Shown here: in pieces, positions 8,597 to 17,987 of the stretch
Layout: each line of letters opens with the position of its first letter
Position numbering within the stretch: the first letter of the stretch is position 1
Origin: DAISKN01 sp963716925
GTDB lineage: Bacteria > Acidobacteriota > Vicinamibacteria > Marinacidobacterales > SMYC01
DNA: 64,000 nt
Reading direction: 5' to 3'
Assembly (NCBI GenBank): GCA_963716925.1
Contig: CAVQUX010000035.1
Location: 16,631-80,630, forward strand
Translations under genes and position numbers: made by a program
The notes under the pieces: model-generated
Told to the model about the DNA's origin: nothing
The model's database searches: none
Seen by the model: the letters and a program-made list of their open reading frames with translations, nothing else

Positions 8597-10194
8597 GATG
8601 CCTCGAGACGCGCCTTGTTCCCGAAACGCGGCCTTCCCGCGTTGGGACTGAGGTGCTTGTGCCACAGGTCCAAGGCGCCGAGACGGTAGAGCGCGTAGCC
8701 GATCGGTCCGGGAAGGTTGGCGAAATCCATGAAGCGCAGGTGGGCGGCGGCGCGCCGCAGGAGCGAAAGCGCGCGAAGGCTGCGGTGCAGGTTGGGGTAC
8801 AGGGGCTGCGCCTCGCTCGCGGGCCGCGCCTTCGAGAGAAGCCATCCGAAGAACCGCTCCGGAGGTTTTACCAGGCACAAGAGATAGAGAACCGCGTTCG
8901 CGAGCGTGGGAGCGAGCCTCTTGAAGTTCCTTCCGGCCTCTCCGGGCTCGACCCCGAGCTCCTGGAACTGCCGGGCGAGCGCGGTGTTGGGCATCACGTG
9001 AAGCGAGAAGACGTTGAGCGTGAAAGGCCGCGGCAGATCGTACACGAGCCGGAGCGTCGCCCGCACGTCCTCGGCGGTCTCGATGGGATTGTCGGTGATG
9101 ATGTCGTAGGCGGGCGGGATCATCACCCGGTGGAAGCGATGGACGACCTCGGCCGAGCTCAGCACTTTCGGGGGAAGCGCCGGCCGCTCGTAGAAACGGA
9201 GCATGCGCTCGCTCCCGGACTGGATGCCCATGCGGATGCGGATGAGACCGGCGGCGGTCAAGACTTCGAGCTTCTCCTGTCGGACGTAGCTCGGGATCAC
9301 GCCCGTCACCGTGAAAGGCACTCCCACCGTTTCGCGGTACTGGCGCGCGAACTCCTCGATGAGCGGAAGCGGCAGGGCCATGAAGCTGTCGTCGTCGAAA
9401 ACGATCGAGCGGACGTGTGGATGTCGGTCCCTGACGCCCCGGAGCTCCCGCATGAGGGCTGGAACGGGCGAGTGGCGTATCTTCTGATAGGCGGGGTCGT
9501 TCTCGATGAACTTGGTGTTGCCGCAGAACGTGCAGTGGAACGGGCAGCCGATGGACCAGACGGTTCGGTAGGAGAGGCCGTTGAATTTCAGGTAGTGGCG
9601 AAGGGCCATCGGCACGAAGCCGCGTCCCGGCTCGAAGATCCGCTCCCCGGGATCCCCGTAGACGGGAGAGGGGTAGGCGCCCAGCTCCTCGTTCGTGAGC
9701 AGGGGGAGAAAGCCGTTCCGGACGACGTCGCCGCCCCTGCGGAACCAGAAGTTCGGCGTGCCGAAGGGATCGCGGCCGGTTCCCAGAGCCTCCAGAAGCT
9801 GCGCGAACGCGACTTCGCCCTCGCCGGTGCAGACGGCGTCCGCGTGCTCGATCGCCGACTCCGGGTCCAGAATCCCGTGACAGCCGCCCCAAACGACGTA
9901 GGTGCGGGGGCTCACCCGCCGAAGGTGGGCGATGATTCCCTGGACCGTCCCCGAGTGGATGCTCATCGAGGAGAAACCCACGACGTCGGCGCCGTCGAGG
10001 CTCCAGGCAATCTCCTCCGCAGCCCGTTCCCCTCTCCCCGCGTTCGACGGGAAGAGGTGCTCGCGGAGGCTCCGGCGGCCGGGAGCGACATAGCGGATCG
10101 CGGCGTCGGGATGGAGGCTCTTCACGAGCGCCGCCATCTTCCGGAAGCCGATGGAGACGATGCCGTCCTCGACGTTGACGAGAGCGATTTTCAT
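8593..10194 (-). CDS. B12-binding-domain radical SAM protein (second of a pair)
   Basis: The 533-residue protein shares the architecture of the enzyme two genes downstream: cobalamin-binding Rossmann domain (YVVWGGCHGILDPE, CTGEGE) and a radical SAM core with CPFHCTFC. The three cysteines fall at 217, 221 and 224, the same positions as in the neighbour, which supports an old duplication. The C-terminal 150 residues are helical and hydrophobic in places. I chose the ATG at 10194 (MKIALVNVEDG), where the Rossmann strand begins; a start six codons upstream is less likely. It heads the three-gene overlapping block. Product unknown. Confidence 0.9.
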   Translation of the reverse strand: MKIALVNVEDGIVSIGFRKMAALVKSLHPDAAIRYVAPGRRSLREHLFPSNAGRGERAAEEIAWSLDGADVVGFSSMSIHSGTVQGIIAHLRRVSPRTYVVWGGCHGILDPESAIEHADAVCTGEGEVAFAQLLEALGTGRDPFGTPNFWFRRGGDVVRNGFLPLLTNEELGAYPSPVYGDPGERIFEPGRGFVPMALRHYLKFNGLSYRTVWSIGCPFHCTFCGNTKFIENDPAYQKIRHSPVPALMRELRGVRDRHPHVRSIVFDDDSFMALPLPLIEEFARQYRETVGVPFTVTGVIPSYVRQEKLEVLTAAGLIRIRMGIQSGSERMLRFYERPALPPKVLSSAEVVHRFHRVMIPPAYDIITDNPIETAEDVRATLRLVYDLPRPFTLNVFSLHVMPNTALARQFQELGVEPGEAGRNFKRLAPTLANAVLYLLCLVKPPERFFGWLLSKARPASEAQPLYPNLHRSLRALSLLRRAAAHLRFMDFANLPGPIGYALYRLGALDLWHKHLSPNAGRPRFGNKARLEAS

Positions 10195-10294
10195 GGCTTC
10201 TCGATGCGCCACCGGCAGAAGTTGGGGGGGATTCGCCGGCTCCCTGCGGGGTTAGCTTACGTTCGACGCCGCCTCGAGCGCAAGGGAGCGGGGG

Positions 10295-11197
10295 TCAGCG
10301 CATCCAGGTGCGGGCTCCGATGCGGGCGATCTGATCCGACAGCAGACCCAGCGACCAGACGATGGCGGCTCCGAGAAAACCCATCACGGCGGAATCCGAA
10401 ATGTTCTCCTGGAAGAGATCGTAGACGAGCTTTCCCGATCCGATCAGGAACAGGACCATGCCGAGGGGAAGGAACACCCTCAGGGGATTGAAGTAAACGA
10501 TGGAGCGCAGGACCAGCAGCACGAACTCGAAGGTATGCGCCGCTCGGAGCTTCGATCGGCCGACCCGCGGGCGATAGTCGATGGGATGGTAGCGGACCGG
10601 GGCGCCGCTGCAGAGGGCGGCGAGGGTGATCGAGGTCGTGAAGGAGAATCCGTCCGGAAGGACGTGGGCGAAACGCTCCACCAGCCGGCGCTGGATGACC
10701 CGCATCCCGGAATTGAGATCGGGAATGGGACGGCCCGAAAGGTAGCCGGCGAGCTTCCTCAGGAACCACTTCGCGGGCCGGCGCAGCCCGGGAACGTGCA
10801 CGTCCCGGCCCGTCCTCGCGCCCACGACCATGTCGTAGTTCGCCGCGAAGGCGAGAAGCTCGGGCAGCGCCGCCGCGGGGTAGGTCCCGTCTCCGTCGAG
10901 GAGGACGATCGTGTCGTGCGCCGCGCGGGCGACGCCCGACTTGATCGCGGCGCCGTAGCCGCGGTTCTCCGGGTGGGAGAAAACGCGCGCGCCGACCTCC
11001 CGGGCGCGGGACGCCGTCTGGTCCTTCGAGCCGTCGTCGACGACCAGCACCTCGTGGGGGATGGACGCCGCCGAGAGAGCGGCGATCACCTCCCGGACGG
11101 TGGCCGGGATGCCGTCCTCCTCGTCGAGGGCGGGAACGACGACGCTGACGGGCGCCACCGCTACAGGCCCGGCTCGCTCCTTTTGATGACCTTCCAT
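10295..11197 (-). CDS. Family 2 glycosyltransferase, polyprenyl-phosphate sugar synthase type
   Basis: The 300-residue protein has a GT-A domain with the nucleotide-binding VVVPALDEE strand, VVDDGSKDQT, and the metal-binding LLDGDGTYP. It ends with two membrane helices (about 230-295), as in DPM1/ArnC/GtrB-like enzymes that put a sugar on a polyprenyl phosphate carrier. The product would be a donor for a membrane glycosyltransferase, and one is encoded directly upstream (11161-13539). The ATG at 11197 overlaps that gene by 37 bases; a GTG at 11158, just after its stop, is an alternative start. The combination suggests lipid-linked sugar transfer to an outer target. Confidence 0.9.
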   Translation of the reverse strand: MEGHQKERAGPVAVAPVSVVVPALDEEDGIPATVREVIAALSAASIPHEVLVVDDGSKDQTASRAREVGARVFSHPENRGYGAAIKSGVARAAHDTIVLLDGDGTYPAAALPELLAFAANYDMVVGARTGRDVHVPGLRRPAKWFLRKLAGYLSGRPIPDLNSGMRVIQRRLVERFAHVLPDGFSFTTSITLAALCSGAPVRYHPIDYRPRVGRSKLRAAHTFEFVLLVLRSIVYFNPLRVFLPLGMVLFLIGSGKLVYDLFQENISDSAVMGFLGAAIVWSLGLLSDQIARIGARTWMR

Positions 11198-13539
11198 TCC
11201 TCCATTACCTCGGCTGTACCGCCGACCTCGCCCACCACGTCGTCGAGAACGACCGAGATCCACGGGTCGGACTCCCCCGAAGGCGCCGTCGGCCCCAGCG
11301 CCAGTGCCACCGGCCTCTCGCCGGCGTACACGAGATAGGCATCCCAGCCTCCGACCGGAGAAGACCGCTTCTGGAGAGCGGCGGGTCCCGGCCCCACGGC
11401 CCGCCGGATGACTTCGTAGTCGGCCCAGAGGAAGCGCTCCGCCGCGCTTTCGCCCCTGCCCTCGAAGACCCGGAGCAGGAAGGCCCCGAGCTCGGCAGCG
11501 TTTCCATCCACCGCGTCGAGCTTCTGCCAGATGCCGAAGTACTCGCGCGAGAACGCCTCTTCGCCGCGCACCACCCGTTCGCCGTCCGGAGACACGCTGT
11601 GGAAGTGCGTCTCGTCCTTCCAGTAGAGAGTCTCTTCGCCCTGGCCGGCGCCCGGACCATACCGCAGGTGAAACGCCACGGGAAGCTCGGGCCGGCGCAG
11701 CTCTCCGTCGAATGGGGCGAGGGCCTCGTCGGGGGGGCGCATCTCGCCCCTCAGGATCTCGTCCTCGCGGGCGCGATAGGCGGCATCGGCGCGCTCGTCG
11801 ATCCAGCGGTGGAAGCGGCGGAGGGAAAGGCGGGCAAGGCTTCCGCCGAGGTGCTGGGGCCCCGCCGTTCGTCCCGTTCCCAGGCGACGCAGGTCCTCCG
11901 CCGGCCCGTAGAGGACGAACGCCGCCCCATCCTCGAGCTCCGCCGTCCGCTTCTGGATGTCGAGAGGTCCGTACACGTGATGGACGGCTCGCTCCGCAAG
12001 CGCGATCCGCTGGGGGAGGATCTCGATCTCGGTCGCGGGGGAGAAGATCCGGTCCGAGGGCTGCGTGTTTTCGCGAAGGAACCGCGCTTCCAGCGTCCAG
12101 TCGAGTCTCGGCTCGGGAAAGTACCGCCGGTAGCCGCTCTGCGACGGCCATATCGATACGAAAGCGAAGGCGCCGTAGGCGGTCCAGGCCGCGGTCCTCA
12201 TCCATCGGTTGTGAATTCCGGCGACGGCGATCGGTGTGAGAAAGGTCCATGCCAGGGCGATGTAAGGAACGTACTGCATGGCGGCGACCGTATGCACCGA
12301 CTGGTGGGGAGAGAGGACGAAGGTGAAGAGCAGGCCGGGGAGGAGCAGGTCGAGAAGGATCCCCCGCGCCGCCTCGGGGATGCCAGCGCTTTTCCGGCGG
12401 CGGACGAGCCTGCTGAGCGCGAGGCCGATGCAGAAGAACCCGAGAATACCGAAGGCGTCGTAGAAATGCCCGGCGAAGTAGGCGACGAGGAACCACACGC
12501 GCGTGGCGAGAAAGAACCCGAGGCCCCCGCCCTGCGTGCCGAAGGTCCAGGTCAGGGCGCGATCGATCATGATCCCGATGTGGCCGTTGACGAGGAACAG
12601 AAACATCAGCACCAGCAGGGCAGCGAGGTACGGCCTGCGGAGGGTCCTCTTCCAGGGTTCCGATGTCGGGGCGAGGCCTCGCCACGACCGCAGCGCCCGC
12701 GCCGCCAGGAAATAAGGAACGAGGAGCCAGAACAGGAAGTCGGTGAACGTCCCCGCGAACACGGAGATTCCCACCGCGCGATCCACCGCCCGTCGCCCCC
12801 GCTCCGTCGGAAACGAGTCGCGGAGGCGCCTTCCGGCGACGGCGATCAGAAGGAGCGGCAGGACGGTGAAGTACTGACACGAGAGGTTCTGCCCCCAGAA
12901 AAGAATCGGCGGAAACAGGAGGGAGAACAGGCCGCAGTGGAGAGCGACGAGGATCGGCCAGCGCAAGCTTTCGGGCTTCGCGAGGGCGGCGAGGTAGTAG
13001 GCGAGAAACGCGAGCAATAGAGCGAGCGCGAGGTGGATGGCCAGGTTCGCCTGCATGATCCGAACGAGCGTCGGCTCCGCGCCGAGAGCTTCGAGCGCGT
13101 AGTGGACTAGGATGGGGTGGCCCGGGAGAGCCCACTTCGTGAGCCGGTTGTCGCCCTCGTACTCCTCTGTCGGCGGCGATACGACGAGAGCGAACGACGA
13201 GGCCAAGGCGCCGTCCCGATGCCAGGTGCGAAGCCATCGGAGCGCCTGCGCGGTCACGTAGGAGTCGCCGTCCGCGAGAAACCCGCGCCAGGGCGACCTC
13301 ATGACGACCGTGGCGAGAAACGCCACGAAGAGCACCGCACCGATGCCGACGAGTCGGCGTCTCGCCCCGGGATCGCGCATCGCCGCGGGGCCGGTCGCGT
13401 CGTTAGAAGGGAGGGGCGCGGGCGAAGCCTCCGGGAGCACGCCGTCAGGACCGGGGGGAACGCTCCGCTCGCCCGAGGGCCCAGACGGCGTTGACGGTTC
13501 CTCGACCAGGACGTCCCTCCCCTCCGGGGTATCGCTCAT
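11161..13539 (-). CDS. Large polytopic membrane protein, probable GT-C glycosyltransferase
   Basis: The 792-residue protein has a disordered, proline-rich N-terminus (about 1-55), then roughly ten hydrophobic helices (about 60-470), and a soluble C-terminal domain of about 300 residues. The acidic GFLADGDSYVTAQALRWLRTWH after the first helix fits the loop that carries catalytic Asp residues in GT-C enzymes that use polyprenyl-phosphate sugars. I cannot name the family. The neighbouring GT2 gene, which overlaps its end, would supply the lipid-linked donor. Start chosen at the ATG at 13539, with GAGGT 8 bases upstream; the open frame extends 93 codons further but without protein-like character. 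Confidence 0.7.
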   Translation of the reverse strand: MSDTPEGRDVLVEEPSTPSGPSGERSVPPGPDGVLPEASPAPLPSNDATGPAAMRDPGARRRLVGIGAVLFVAFLATVVMRSPWRGFLADGDSYVTAQALRWLRTWHRDGALASSFALVVSPPTEEYEGDNRLTKWALPGHPILVHYALEALGAEPTLVRIMQANLAIHLALALLLAFLAYYLAALAKPESLRWPILVALHCGLFSLLFPPILFWGQNLSCQYFTVLPLLLIAVAGRRLRDSFPTERGRRAVDRAVGISVFAGTFTDFLFWLLVPYFLAARALRSWRGLAPTSEPWKRTLRRPYLAALLVLMFLFLVNGHIGIMIDRALTWTFGTQGGGLGFFLATRVWFLVAYFAGHFYDAFGILGFFCIGLALSRLVRRRKSAGIPEAARGILLDLLLPGLLFTFVLSPHQSVHTVAAMQYVPYIALAWTFLTPIAVAGIHNRWMRTAAWTAYGAFAFVSIWPSQSGYRRYFPEPRLDWTLEARFLRENTQPSDRIFSPATEIEILPQRIALAERAVHHVYGPLDIQKRTAELEDGAAFVLYGPAEDLRRLGTGRTAGPQHLGGSLARLSLRRFHRWIDERADAAYRAREDEILRGEMRPPDEALAPFDGELRRPELPVAFHLRYGPGAGQGEETLYWKDETHFHSVSPDGERVVRGEEAFSREYFGIWQKLDAVDGNAAELGAFLLRVFEGRGESAAERFLWADYEVIRRAVGPGPAALQKRSSPVGGWDAYLVYAGERPVALALGPTAPSGESDPWISVVLDDVVGEVGGTAEVMEEWKVIKRSEPGL

Positions 13540-13977
13540 CCTCTTTCGACCTCGGGCAGGCCGGAGACCGCCGCCCGGATCGGACGAGGTACGAACGCCC
13601 GATCGTTGATCAGGCTCCTCACGGCCGCCCGCGACCGCCGGGGAGACTCTTCTATCCCAGATGCAGGGCGCCGGGCAAGCCGTCACGTCCTCTGGGATCT
13701 GCGTGATGACGCGGGCGAGGACTCGAGGGCGTCGATTCTTTCGAGCGGTGGGAAAGGCTCGCTCGGGCCGTCGTGAGAGGATTTGGGCGCGTAGAGGTTT
13801 CCCTCCCATCGCTGACAACCCGATATAATCGTTGCGCCATGCGAAGAGACTCTCCGTTGCCGCCGGCGGCCGCGGCGGTCCTGTTTTCGGTGGCCATCCC
13901 CCAAGCGCAGAGGACCCCCAGTCCAGTGCTCGCGAAATCTGCCGTCACCTTCAGCGGGTCGGCGCCGAAGGACGTGT
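13540..13977. other. Intergenic region with a -10-like box and a small doubtful frame
   Basis: This 438-base gap separates a minus-strand gene start from a plus-strand start, so it should hold two promoters. TATAAT is present at 13824-13829 on the plus strand, without a good -35 partner. A plus frame from 13839 to 14015 encodes 58 residues with a signal-like start (MRRDSPLPPAAAAVLFSVA) and overlaps the next gene out of frame; I do not consider it a proven gene. Confidence 0.35.
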
Positions 13978-15027
13978 ATGTCGCACTCGGGAAGCTCGTC
14001 CTCGAGCGTCTCTAGAACTTGCCGCTCACTTCCCGCCCTCGTCGGACTGATGTGCGCGGTCGGGCTCGCTCGCCCGCAGTCGCCGCCTTCGCCACCCGCG
14101 GTTCCGGACGCCCGGCGCTGGTGTGAACAGATTCCGCGGCCCGCGAACACCGCGTTCCAACGGGTGGCCGAGTCCACCGAATGGTTCGATGTCTACCGGG
14201 TCGAGGACGGCGTCTACGCCTTCGTCGAGGCGAAGCAATTCCAGGAAGCGATCTCGTACCTGATCGCAGGGACGACGAGGGCCGTGATGTTCGACACCGG
14301 CATCGGCCTGGTGCCGATCCGACCCGTGGTCGAACGGCTGACCGCGCTCCCGGTCGACGTCGTCAACTCCCACACCCACTACGATCACGTCGGTGGCAAC
14401 GCCGAGTTCGACCGGATCCTGGCGGTGTCGACTCCGTACACCGAAGCGAATCAGGCCGGGTTCCCTCATAGTGAGCTCGAAGGAGAGGTCGCGCCGACGA
14501 GTTTCTGCTCCGGACCCCCGAGTGGCGCCGATACGGCCGCGTTCCACACCCGTCCGTGGCGGCCTACCCGCACCATCGCCGACGGCGACCGCCTCGATCT
14601 CGGTGGCCGCGCTCTCGAGGTGCTCCACGTGCCCGGCCACACCCCCGATGCCCTGGCGCTCCTCGATCGGGACCGCGGCCTGCTGTTCACCGGCGACTCC
14701 TACTACGACGGGACCATCTGGCTCTTCGTTCCCGAAACGGACTACGACGCCTACGACCGATCGATGACCCGGCTCGTCGCGCTCGCGCCCGCGCTGAGGC
14801 GACTGCTTCCCGCCCACGCCGCCATCTCGGCGGATCCGGCGAACCTGGAGCGAGCGCTGGAGGCGTTTCGGCGAGTGCGGAAAGGCGAGGTGACTGGCAT
14901 GGACCAAGGGGACCAGCGTCGATTCTTCCGCTTCAGCCCGTTCTCGATACTGACGTCGGTGCCGCTGCTCGAGGGGCGCCAGGGCGACCGAACCAAAGGC
15001 GGGTCGGGGCTATCGGTCTGGCGTTAG
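13978..15027 (+). CDS. Exported metallo-beta-lactamase-fold hydrolase
   Basis: The 349-residue protein has a hydrophobic leader (about 18-32) and a metallo-beta-lactamase domain. The metal site is complete: HTHYDH (His132, His134, Asp136, His137), the next His in VLHVPGHTPD, the bridging Asp in LLFTGDSYYDG, and the last His in RLLPAHAAIS. This is a two-metal site as in MBL-fold hydrolases of the glyoxalase II/beta-lactamase superfamily; no lactamase class signature is seen, so substrate is open. The ATG has an AAGGAC ribosome site 5 bases upstream. It is followed closely by another secreted hydrolase in the same direction. Confidence 0.88.
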   Translation: MSHSGSSSSSVSRTCRSLPALVGLMCAVGLARPQSPPSPPAVPDARRWCEQIPRPANTAFQRVAESTEWFDVYRVEDGVYAFVEAKQFQEAISYLIAGTTRAVMFDTGIGLVPIRPVVERLTALPVDVVNSHTHYDHVGGNAEFDRILAVSTPYTEANQAGFPHSELEGEVAPTSFCSGPPSGADTAAFHTRPWRPTRTIADGDRLDLGGRALEVLHVPGHTPDALALLDRDRGLLFTGDSYYDGTIWLFVPETDYDAYDRSMTRLVALAPALRRLLPAHAAISADPANLERALEAFRRVRKGEVTGMDQGDQRRFFRFSPFSILTSVPLLEGRQGDRTKGGSGLSVWR

Positions 15028-15081
15028 AGAGCCGCGCTCCGATGGTATGCTCCTCCGGCCGTACGCCTATTAACAGCGACC

Positions 15082-16818
15082 ATGCCGAATACACGCCTTG
15101 CGGTTTTGGTGAGCTTCCTTGCCCTTGCCGGCTGCGGCGGACGCATTCCCGAGGTCCTCGTCGCCGACACCCTCCTCATCAACGGAAACGTCATCACAGT
15201 CGATGCCGAGGACCGAATCGTCCAGGCGCTCGCCATCAAGAACGGACGGATCCTCGCCGTTGGGACCGACGCCGAGATCCGAAGGCTCGCGGGAAAGCAC
15301 ACTCGCGTCATCGATCTCACGGGGCGCACCGCCACCCCCGGGCTTCTCGATGCCCACTGTCATTTCGCAGCAGGCGGAACCAACATGCTCGAGGTCTCCG
15401 ACCTCTCCTACCCCAAGGTGAAGAGCATCAAAGACGTCCTCGACGACGTGGAAGAACAGGTCGAAGGCAGAACCGGGGGGGAGTGGGTGGAGGGCCGCGG
15501 CTGGGACGAGGGAAAGCTCGATGAGCGGCGGTACATCTACTCCTCCGATCTCGATCCTCTTTCGCGGGAGAACCCGGTGTGGCTCACGCACACCATGGGC
15601 CACTACGGCGTCGCCAATAGCCTCGCGCTCGAGCTCGCGCACGTCGACAGGAACACGCCCGATCCTCCGGGCGGGACCATCGACCGCTATCCGGACGGCA
15701 CCCCCACCGGTGTCCTGAAGGAAAGGGCCCAGCGTCTCGTCACCCGGCTCATCCCCGAGCCCTCGGTCGAACAGATCCAGAAAGGCATCGAGCACATCGC
15801 GAAGGAGTTCCACAAGGAAGGGATGACCGGGCTCAAGGATCCGGGCATTCTCGAGCCGCAGTGGGAGGCCTATCAAAGGGCGCTCGCCGCCGGGAATCTC
15901 CCCGTGCGGGTGTTCGTCCTGTGGCGGGGGGGAAACACGCTCGAAGAATCGGAAGCCCTCGCTACGCGCATCGGCTCTTTCACCAAGCCGTACCGGACAA
16001 CGGGAGACGACCGTCTGATCTCGGGCGGAATCAAGCTCATGATCGACGGAAGCGGCGGCGCCCGGACCGCATGGCTCTACGAGCCCTGGAACAAGGACTA
16101 CACGTCAATCGACGAAGGCAACTACGGCTACCCCGTGATCGATCCCGACGTGCTGAGAAGCCAGATCCAGATGTTTCACAACGCGGGGTTCCACGTGAGC
16201 GTTCATTCCATTGGAGACCGGGGCATCGACTGGGTAGTCGACTCCTACGCGATGGCTCTCGAAGCAAGGCCGCAGAAGGGCCTGCGCCACGGGATCAGCC
16301 ACGCCAACATCCCGACGGATCGCGCGATCGACACCATGGCGAGACTGGAAGTGGAGTTCGATGCCGCCTATCCGGAGCCATCGGCCCCCTTCATGTGGTG
16401 GATCGGCGACACCTACTCGGGCAACTTCGGCCCCGAACGGTCGAAGCGCCTCAATCCGTTCAAGACCTTCGTCGCGAAGAACATCCGATGGGCGGGCGCG
16501 TCGGATTTCTTCGTGACGCCTTTTCCCGCGCGCTTCGGCATCTGGGCTTCGGTCGCGCGAAAGCCGGCACTCGGGATCTACGACAAGGACCCGTTTGGAA
16601 GTGACGAAGCCGTCGACGTCCGGACCGCACTTCGCTCCTACACGATCTGGAGCGCGCACCAGATGTTCCTCGAGGACGAGATCGGCTCTCTCGAGCCGGG
16701 AAAGTACGCGGATATCGCCGTCTGGGACAAGAACCTCTACGAGATCCCGACTGAGGAGCTCGAGACGATCCAGTGCCAGATGACCCTGTTTCAGGGTGAT
16801 GTGGTCTTCGAAAGATAA
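15082..16818 (+). CDS. Amidohydrolase family 3 lipoprotein (YtcJ-like)
   Basis: The 578-residue protein starts with a lipoprotein signal ending in LALAGC, so Cys18 should be lipidated. The amidohydrolase fold follows: beta-sandwich start LLINGNVITVD, metal motif DAHCHF (Asp90, His92, His94), HSIGDRGIDW, GISHANIP, then ASDFFVTPFP in place of the usual GSDxP segment, and a closing sandwich (SLEPGKYADIAVWDKN). It belongs to the YtcJ/amidohydrolase_3 group, whose known members are deacylases or hydrolases of amides and ring compounds; the substrate is unknown. It lies 54 bases after the MBL-fold hydrolase gene. Confidence 0.9.
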   Translation: MPNTRLAVLVSFLALAGCGGRIPEVLVADTLLINGNVITVDAEDRIVQALAIKNGRILAVGTDAEIRRLAGKHTRVIDLTGRTATPGLLDAHCHFAAGGTNMLEVSDLSYPKVKSIKDVLDDVEEQVEGRTGGEWVEGRGWDEGKLDERRYIYSSDLDPLSRENPVWLTHTMGHYGVANSLALELAHVDRNTPDPPGGTIDRYPDGTPTGVLKERAQRLVTRLIPEPSVEQIQKGIEHIAKEFHKEGMTGLKDPGILEPQWEAYQRALAAGNLPVRVFVLWRGGNTLEESEALATRIGSFTKPYRTTGDDRLISGGIKLMIDGSGGARTAWLYEPWNKDYTSIDEGNYGYPVIDPDVLRSQIQMFHNAGFHVSVHSIGDRGIDWVVDSYAMALEARPQKGLRHGISHANIPTDRAIDTMARLEVEFDAAYPEPSAPFMWWIGDTYSGNFGPERSKRLNPFKTFVAKNIRWAGASDFFVTPFPARFGIWASVARKPALGIYDKDPFGSDEAVDVRTALRSYTIWSAHQMFLEDEIGSLEPGKYADIAVWDKNLYEIPTEELETIQCQMTLFQGDVVFER

Positions 16819-16998
16819 GACGCGGCGTTTCGCCCCGGCATGGTGGCCCGTTGGCCTGCGAGGCGCTCGGGAAGCTCGACCTGACGCACAACGTGTGCGC
16901 TTCCGATCCCGACCGCTGCGCTTTCTTCTCATTTCTCCCCGGCAACCCTATTCAGAGCGAAGATCGAGGGCGGCGGCCTTCTTGTCGGTGCTGGAACC

Positions 16999-17730
16999 TT
17001 GGCGGAATGCCGGGAATGTCACCAGGCGCTTGCCGAGCTTCCCGCGCTCCTGCCGCGCGCTGCCCGCGCGCTCGCCCACTGCCAACAGGCGAGAGACAAT
17101 CTCCAAGCCGCGATCGCGGCCCTCGATACGTTCCTCGCCGGCGACGGCCATCTCCCCGCACCGTTCAATAGCCTGGCGGCCCGTCCTCCGTCCGCCATCG
17201 AAGCGGCCCAGGTGGCCCGCGATGCCATGAACGGCGTCCTCACCGAATTCGCGAACCGCAGCGCGCCCTGTCGCCATGACAACCTGGTCGCGAGCTGCGA
17301 GGAGTGCACGGTACCCGGCGAGATTCCGGCGCTGGTTCCCTCGGGGGTCGTGACGGTCGAACGAAGCCGGCAACACCTGGGCCGCCTCGCCACCGCCTTC
17401 CGCTCCGCCTCCCGCGAGACGACCGACCCTGCGTGGCGCGCGAGGTACGACGCGCTCGCGAGCCGCTTGAGCGGGCTGCCGGCGGAACGCGTACTCGACG
17501 TGACCGCTCCAGCGGGCGAGGCTCTCAGCCAGCGCTTCGTGGCGGTGCGTCCCTCGAGCGCGCCCGACGACCGCCGATCGCCCCTCGCCGTGGTACTGAC
17601 CGTCATCGGAAGCCGCCGCTGTCCGCCCGAGCTGAACCCGGCCGACCGGCGCTTGCTCGACGAGGCGCTCGAGACATTCAAGAACACGCTCGCTCCGGTA
17701 CGATGCCCGACCTGCCCGCCGCCGCGCTGA
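16999..17730 (+). CDS. Hypothetical protein with three cysteine pairs
   Basis: The 243-residue frame shows strong G/C preference in the third codon position and contains paired cysteines: CRECH near the start, CRHDNLVASCEEC at about residue 91, and CPTC at the very end, which could bind a metal or form disulfides. I recognise no family. The start is uncertain: the TTG at 16999 is the first start codon in this frame, but open, protein-like sequence continues upstream for about 20 codons. The complementary strand also carries a long open frame, which reads as low-complexity Arg/Gly sequence and was rejected. Confidence 0.45.
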   Translation: MAECRECHQALAELPALLPRAARALAHCQQARDNLQAAIAALDTFLAGDGHLPAPFNSLAARPPSAIEAAQVARDAMNGVLTEFANRSAPCRHDNLVASCEECTVPGEIPALVPSGVVTVERSRQHLGRLATAFRSASRETTDPAWRARYDALASRLSGLPAERVLDVTAPAGEALSQRFVAVRPSSAPDDRRSPLAVVLTVIGSRRCPPELNPADRRLLDEALETFKNTLAPVRCPTCPPPR

Positions 17731-17987
17731 GGGAACAAGGGAGCCATTTGCACGAGACACGAGCTCAACTTCGAGCTCAGCGAGTCTCTGAGCGCGCTCG
17801 ACTGGACTCGATTCCTCGAGCTCGCTCATTAGCTTGCTGATGCGCGCTCGTTCCTCGCTCGCGCGCTCGTCGGCCCATTTCCCCAAGGGCTCCCCCTTCG
17901 GGAGCGCCCTGTCCTGCGCTCAACGCAGAGGTTCCGGTCTAGGCCAGGCGCGACGGCTTCTCGCGCGGCCGCGCGGAATCCGTGAAG

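Noticed and set aside
10295..13237. A 980-residue frame suggesting a giant glycosyltransferase fusion
   Set aside because: Only the last 300 residues have protein character; the front is antisense-like or out-of-frame sequence of the upstream membrane protein gene.
14026..14907. Minus-strand frame opposite the metallo-beta-lactamase-fold gene
   Set aside because: The plus strand carries all metal-binding motifs; the minus frame has none and is Arg/Val/Gly-rich.
16948..17886. 312-residue minus-strand frame opposite the Cys-pair protein
   Set aside because: Its composition is Arg/Gly/Ala-rich without motifs, whereas the plus frame shows third-position GC bias and spaced Cys pairs. Its first 45 residues look helical, but I could not support a gene.
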